Positions 6,898-9,570 of a DNA stretch of 9,570 nt are shown here, in pieces. The DNA comes from Gallionellaceae bacterium (GTDB lineage Bacteria; Pseudomonadota; Gammaproteobacteria; Burkholderiales; Gallionellaceae). Position numbers and translations under genes: made by a program. The notes under the pieces are model-generated. The model did no database searches. It saw nothing but the letters and a program-made list of their open reading frames with translations, and was not told the DNA's origin. The stretch lies in assembly GCA_021731185.1 (NCBI GenBank), contig JAKFXW010000064.1:1-9570 (forward strand). Direction: 5' to 3'. Within the stretch, counting starts at the first letter, position 1. Each line of letters begins with the position of its first letter.

Positions 6898-7986
6898 TTA
6901 TGCAGAAACGCAGCTGACATACCACTCCATCGCCACTTTAAGCCCTTCACCTATGTGGTGGGTAGGCTGGTAGCCCAATAACGAGGCGGCTTTGTTAATG
7001 TCGGCCAGCGAGTGGCGCACATCCCCTGCACGAAAATCGCGATAAACGGGCTGCACGCCTCGCAGGTTCGGGTAGCTGGGTAGCAAGTTCAGGTGTAGCT
7101 GCTCGTACAGTTGATTGAGCGTGGTGCGATCACCGACGGCGACGTTATAGACTTGGTTCACGGCTTCGGGCTTTTGCGTGGTGGCAGCCAGCAGATTGGC
7201 CTGCACCACGTTGGCAATAAAGCAAAAGTCGCGGCTGGTTTCACCATCGCCATTGATGTATACGGGCTCGCCTTTGATCATGCTGGCAATCCACTTGGGG
7301 ATGACCGCCGCGTAGGCACCATTGGGGTCTTGGCGCGAACCAAAGACGTTGAAATAGCGCAAGCCGATGCTTTGCATGCCGTAGGTTTTGCCGAAGACAT
7401 CTGCGTACAGTTCATTCACATACTTGGTCACGGCATAGGGCGACAGTGGTTTGCCGATGGTGTCTTCCACTTTGGGCAGGCCGGGGTGGTCGCCATAGGT
7501 ACTGCTGCTGGCGGCATAGACAAAGCGTTTGACTTTGGCGTCTCGCGCGGCCACCAGCATGTTCAGGAAACCGGTGATGTTGGCGGCGTTGGTGGTGATG
7601 GGGTCCTGGATGCTGCGGGGAACGCTGCCCAGGGCGGCTTGGTGGAGGACGTAATCGACAGGGATGCTGCAATTCGGGGAGCCCTCACCCCTGCCCGCTC
7701 CCAGGGGGAAAGGGAGAAAGAGCATGGCGCGCTGGCAGTCTTCAAGATTGCGGATGTCGCCTTGGATGAACTGGAAATGGCGCCACTGTTCCGGGGTTAC
7801 CAGACTTTGCACTTCATCCAGGTTGCGCTGGTGGCCGGTGGCAAAGTTGTCCAGGCCGACTACGCGCTGGCCCAGCCTGAGTAGGGTTTCGAGCAGGTTG
7901 CTGCCGATGAAGCCGGCCACGCCGGTGACCAGCCAGGTATGGGGCTGCTGGCTTAGGTTTTGCTGAAGTTGGGTGTAGGGGGTCAT
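6898..7986 (-). CDS. tviC: UDP-N-acetylglucosamine C4-epimerase, TviC/WbpP type, with in-frame repeat insertion
   Basis: A 362-residue extended short-chain dehydrogenase that interconverts UDP-GlcNAc(A) and UDP-GalNAc(A) using bound NAD. The NAD-binding GVAGFIGSN is at 22-30 and the acidic GLDNF at 44-48. The adenine-contacting GDIRN is at 76-80, the Ser/Thr cluster SSST at 160-163, and the catalytic pair Y184/K188 in SPYAVTK. The N-terminal HTWLVTGVAGFIGSNLLETLL and the HQAALGSVPRSIQDP block (115-129) are characteristic of TviC/WbpP epimerases. Residues 88-109 replace the usual three or so residues between the helix DCQRA and strand VDYVLHQAA. They are encoded by a GC-rich hairpin repeat, and without them the length would be about 343, normal for the family. 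All catalytic motifs are intact, so the enzyme may still work. The ATG at 7986 has no visible Shine-Dalgarno: the sequence before it is the A-rich edge of another repeat. With the TviB-type dehydrogenase it would supply UDP-GalNAcA. Confidence 0.93.
   Translation of the reverse strand: MTPYTQLQQNLSQQPHTWLVTGVAGFIGSNLLETLLRLGQRVVGLDNFATGHQRNLDEVQSLVTPEQWRHFQFIQGDIRNLEDCQRAMLFLPFPLGAGRGEGSPNCSIPVDYVLHQAALGSVPRSIQDPITTNAANITGFLNMLVAARDAKVKRFVYAASSSTYGDHPGLPKVEDTIGKPLSPYAVTKYVNELYADVFGKTYGMQSIGLRYFNVFGSRQDPNGAYAAVIPKWIASMIKGEPVYINGDGETSRDFCFIANVVQANLLAATTQKPEAVNQVYNVAVGDRTTLNQLYEQLHLNLLPSYPNLRGVQPVYRDFRAGDVRHSLADINKAASLLGYQPTHHIGEGLKVAMEWYVSCVSA
7681..7722 (-). repeat. GC-rich palindromic repeat inside tviC
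   Basis: On the coding strand CCCTTTCCC (plus 7706-7714) faces GGGAGCGGG (plus 7694-7702) across a 3-nt loop, giving a 9-bp stem with one mismatch and one wobble. GGGGTGAGGGC follows. This CTCCC...GGGAG...GGGGTGAGGG pattern is, from memory, a very common REP-like intergenic element in many proteobacteria. Here it sits within an open reading frame and is read through in frame as residues with the composition F/L/P/G/R. The insertion as judged from the protein (7660-7725) is somewhat longer than the palindrome and includes flanking bases such as those encoding NCSIP. Confidence 0.75.
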
Positions 7987-7990
7987 AGTT

Positions 7991-8056
7991 ACTATTTTTT
8001 AATAGCTGCTTGCGCATATTGGACGACGGTTAGAGCCCGTTTTCATCACTATTTTT
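7991..8056. repeat. short intergenic repeat element bounded by 9-bp direct repeats
   Basis: The segment begins and ends with the same nonamer, ACTATTTTT (7991-7999 and 8048-8056). Between these it contains AATAGCTGCTTGCGCATATT and GGTTAGAGCCCG. From memory this AGCTGCTTGCGCA...TAGAG layout matches a short repeat scattered between genes of Comamonadaceae genomes; I could not check it. It covers the last eight codons and stop of the ORF6N gene and ends 4 nt before the tviC ATG, where a ribosome binding site would be expected. Confidence 0.55.
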
Positions 8057-8449
8057 GCTGATGTACTGCGTGGGCATGATGGGTTCGCGACGGTCTTTGA
8101 CCTGGCTGGTATTAAAACCCGACGACAACATCGCCACACCTTGCTCGATGAACGCATAGGGTGCCGTTCTGCGTCCGCCGCGCCCTGTGTTTGAGGTCAA
8201 AGTTTGTGACCTCAAAGCCGTGAACTCATCGGCCGAAAGCTGACATATGAAATCTTGTGAAAAACGTGCAAGGTTGCGCTTGACCGCTTGCACCAGCACC
8301 TTGGTCTGCACACCATACAGATCGGCCAGATCAGCATCGAGCTTCACGCGCTGTTCGCGCAGCGCCAAAATCCGGCCACCGATGAGCGACTGCAGCGGTG
8401 CAACGATTTGTTTGCCTGTGGCAGGGGCGGCTTTGGGTGCTTTGGTCAT
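8030..8449 (-). CDS. ORF6N-domain protein, C-terminus replaced
   Basis: A 139-residue protein whose middle is a recognisable ORF6N domain, a small DNA-binding-type domain known from phage and bacterial KilA-N/antirepressor-like proteins. It shows IGGRILALREQRVKLDADLADLYGV (23-47), VLVQAVKRNLARF (51-63), FICQLSADEFTALRSQ (67-82) and GRRTAPYAFIEQGVAMLSS (92-110). Family proteins usually continue after AMLSS with a helix of the kind SERAIQVNIAIMRAFV and a coiled tail. Here the sequence switches to an unrelated, polar 29-residue tail whose last eight residues and stop come from the adjoining repeat element. The gene therefore looks clipped at its 3' end and may be a remnant. Its ATG overlaps the tviB stop by 4 nt and has no Shine-Dalgarno of its own, so it would depend on coupled translation. 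No sugar-pathway role is known to me for this family; whether it binds DNA or regulates the operon is open. Confidence 0.78.
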   Translation of the reverse strand: MTKAPKAAPATGKQIVAPLQSLIGGRILALREQRVKLDADLADLYGVQTKVLVQAVKRNLARFSQDFICQLSADEFTALRSQTLTSNTGRGGRRTAPYAFIEQGVAMLSSGFNTSQVKDRREPIMPTQYISKNSDENGL

Positions 8450-9570
8450 AAGCGCAGGTCGCTGTCTGACGCGGGCAGCAGGTATTTAAGATCGTAGAGC
8501 ACATGCTCGGGTTTGCCCAAGGCGCGGATGGTGGCCAGGCCCATGGCTTTGAACTGGTGGTGGGCTACGGCAATGATGATCGCGTCATAGTCCCCCACGG
8601 CAGGCTGCTGAATGGGGGTAATACCGTATTCGTGCTGGGCTTCTTCTATGCTGGCCCAGGGGTCAAACACATCGGCCTGCACGTTGTAGTCGGCCAGTTC
8701 TTTGACGATGTCCACCACGCGGGTGTTACGCAGGTCGGGGCAGTTTTCTTTGAAGGTGAGACCCATCACCAACACGCGCGCGCCTTGCACATGGATGCGG
8801 CGCTGGGTCATGGTCTTAACAAGTTGAGTGACCACGTAGGCACCCATGCTGTCGTTTAGGCGGCGGCCGGCCAGGATGATTTCAGGGTGGTAGCCAATGG
8901 ACTCTGCCTTGTGGGTGAGGTAATACGGGTCCACGCCGATACAGTGGCCGCCCACCAGGCCGGGACGAAAGGGCAAAAAGTTCCACTTGGTGCCAGCGGC
9001 TTGCAATACCGCTTCGGTATCAATCCCCATTTTGTTGAAGATGAGCGCCAGTTCGTTAATGAGAGCGATGTTGACGTCGCGCTGGGTGTTTTCAATCACC
9101 TTGGCGGCTTCGGCTACCTTGATGCTGCTGGCTTTGTGGGTGCCGGCCGTGATGATCTGGTTGTACAGGGCGTCCACCATGTCAGCGATTTCAGGCGTAG
9201 AGCCTGAAGTGACTTTCTTGATGGTGGTGACACGGTGCTCTTTATCGCCGGGATTGATCCGCTCGGGGCTATAGCCCGCAAAGAAGTCTTGGTTGAATTT
9301 CAGGCCGGAAAACTTTTCGAGGATGGGAACGCAATCTTCTTCAGTGCAGCCGGGGTAAACGGTGGACTCGTAAATGACGATGTCGCCCGCCTTAAGCACT
9401 TTGCCCACTGTTTCACTGGCCTTGATGAGTGGCGTCAGATCTGGGCGCTTGTGCTCGTCAATCGGCGTTGGCACGGTGACGATGAAGCAGTTGCAGGCAC
9501 GCAGGTCATCCAGATTGGTGCTGAAGCTCAGGTGTTTGGCGGCCTGCAGTTCATCCGGCTCCGTTTCAAG
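8446..9570 (-). CDS. tviB: UDP-N-acetyl-hexosamine 6-dehydrogenase, TviB/WbpO type (5' end beyond window)
   Basis: The visible 374 residues lack only about 50 N-terminal residues (the first strands of the NAD-binding Rossmann fold), judged against a family length near 425. The frame is open to base 9570; a GTG at 9474 is internal, because the preceding codons encode the expected NLDDLRACNCFIVTVPTPID. Further motifs are IYESTVYPGCTEE (around 67-78 of the visible part), GYSPERINPGD (99-109), KVAEAAKVIENTQRDVNIALIN (151-172), the catalytic-cysteine motif GGHCIGVDPYYLTHKAE (207-223, Cys210), GLTFKENCPDLRNT and FDPWA. The enzyme oxidises C6 of UDP-GlcNAc or UDP-GalNAc in two NAD-dependent steps to give the uronic acid. 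PTPIDEHKRPDLTPLIKASE and the paired epimerase gene favour the TviB/WbpO branch over UDP-glucose dehydrogenase. It appears to be the most upstream gene visible in the operon; the promoter lies outside the window. Confidence 0.94.
   Translation of the reverse strand, partial: LETEPDELQAAKHLSFSTNLDDLRACNCFIVTVPTPIDEHKRPDLTPLIKASETVGKVLKAGDIVIYESTVYPGCTEEDCVPILEKFSGLKFNQDFFAGYSPERINPGDKEHRVTTIKKVTSGSTPEIADMVDALYNQIITAGTHKASSIKVAEAAKVIENTQRDVNIALINELALIFNKMGIDTEAVLQAAGTKWNFLPFRPGLVGGHCIGVDPYYLTHKAESIGYHPEIILAGRRLNDSMGAYVVTQLVKTMTQRRIHVQGARVLVMGLTFKENCPDLRNTRVVDIVKELADYNVQADVFDPWASIEEAQHEYGITPIQQPAVGDYDAIIIAVAHHQFKAMGLATIRALGKPEHVLYDLKYLLPASDSDLRL

Noticed and set aside
7111..7884. Long plus-strand open frame of 257 codons opposite tviC
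   Set aside because: It lies antisense to a strongly supported epimerase gene, and its product is rich in V/G/D/H as expected from reading a GC-rich gene backwards; no family features were seen.
7991..8056. CRISPR array or insertion sequence at the ORF6N-tviC gap
   Set aside because: Only two copies of a 9-mer, no regular repeat-spacer units, and no transposase frame; best treated as a small non-coding repeat.
8503..9274. Plus-strand open frames opposite tviB
   Set aside because: Antisense shadows of a highly conserved dehydrogenase, without family features of their own.

Overview
This window is a stretch of surface-polysaccharide (O-antigen or capsule type) biosynthesis operon, and every supported gene lies on the minus strand. 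The organism is probably a betaproteobacterium, most likely Burkholderiales/Comamonadaceae-like. That rests on the tviB/tviC pair, codon and base composition, and a short intergenic repeat that I recall from Rhodoferax/Polaromonas/Acidovorax-type genomes. This assignment is an inference made without any database search. No phage, CRISPR, defence or secretion system is visible, and no rRNA or tRNA gene was recognised.

The layout in transcription order (right to left) is as follows. First comes a nucleotide-sugar dehydrogenase, tviB type, cut at its 5' end by the window edge (8446-9570). Next is a small ORF6N-domain protein with a replaced C-terminus (8030-8449). Then come a UDP-N-acetylhexosamine C4-epimerase, tviC type (6898-7986), a MurJ/MviN-family polysaccharide flippase (5614-6870), and a class I SAM methyltransferase (4652-5617). 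They are followed by a family 2 glycosyltransferase (3699-4655), a glutamine-dependent asparagine-synthase-like amidotransferase (1810-3699), a DUF616 (TOD1/MUCI70-like) putative glycosyltransferase (1007-1813), and an EpsG-family membrane protein that is probably the polymerase and looks C-terminally truncated (110-1003). The last 109 bases hold nothing I can assign. No gene-free stretch reaches 300 bases.

The genes fit one pathway. TviB and TviC together would make UDP-GalNAcA (or a related UDP-HexNAcA) from UDP-GlcNAc. The AsnB-like enzyme could amidate the uronic acid to a uronamide, as proposed for WbpS-type proteins. The GT2 and DUF616 proteins would add sugars, the methyltransferase would decorate a sugar or end the chain, the flippase would export lipid-linked units, and the EpsG protein would polymerise them. 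Five of the eight gene junctions are stop/start overlaps of 4 or 1 nt, so the genes are strongly coupled in translation. The left part (EpsG, DUF616, GT2) is visibly more AT-rich than the right part (tviB, tviC), which suggests mosaic assembly.

The least ordinary features are at the tviB-tviC end. A GC-rich hairpin repeat sits in frame inside the tviC coding sequence and adds about 19 residues to a conserved enzyme. A separate repeat of about 66 bp supplies the last codons and stop of the ORF6N gene and reaches almost to the tviC start codon. The ORF6N gene itself is wedged between two genes that normally adjoin.
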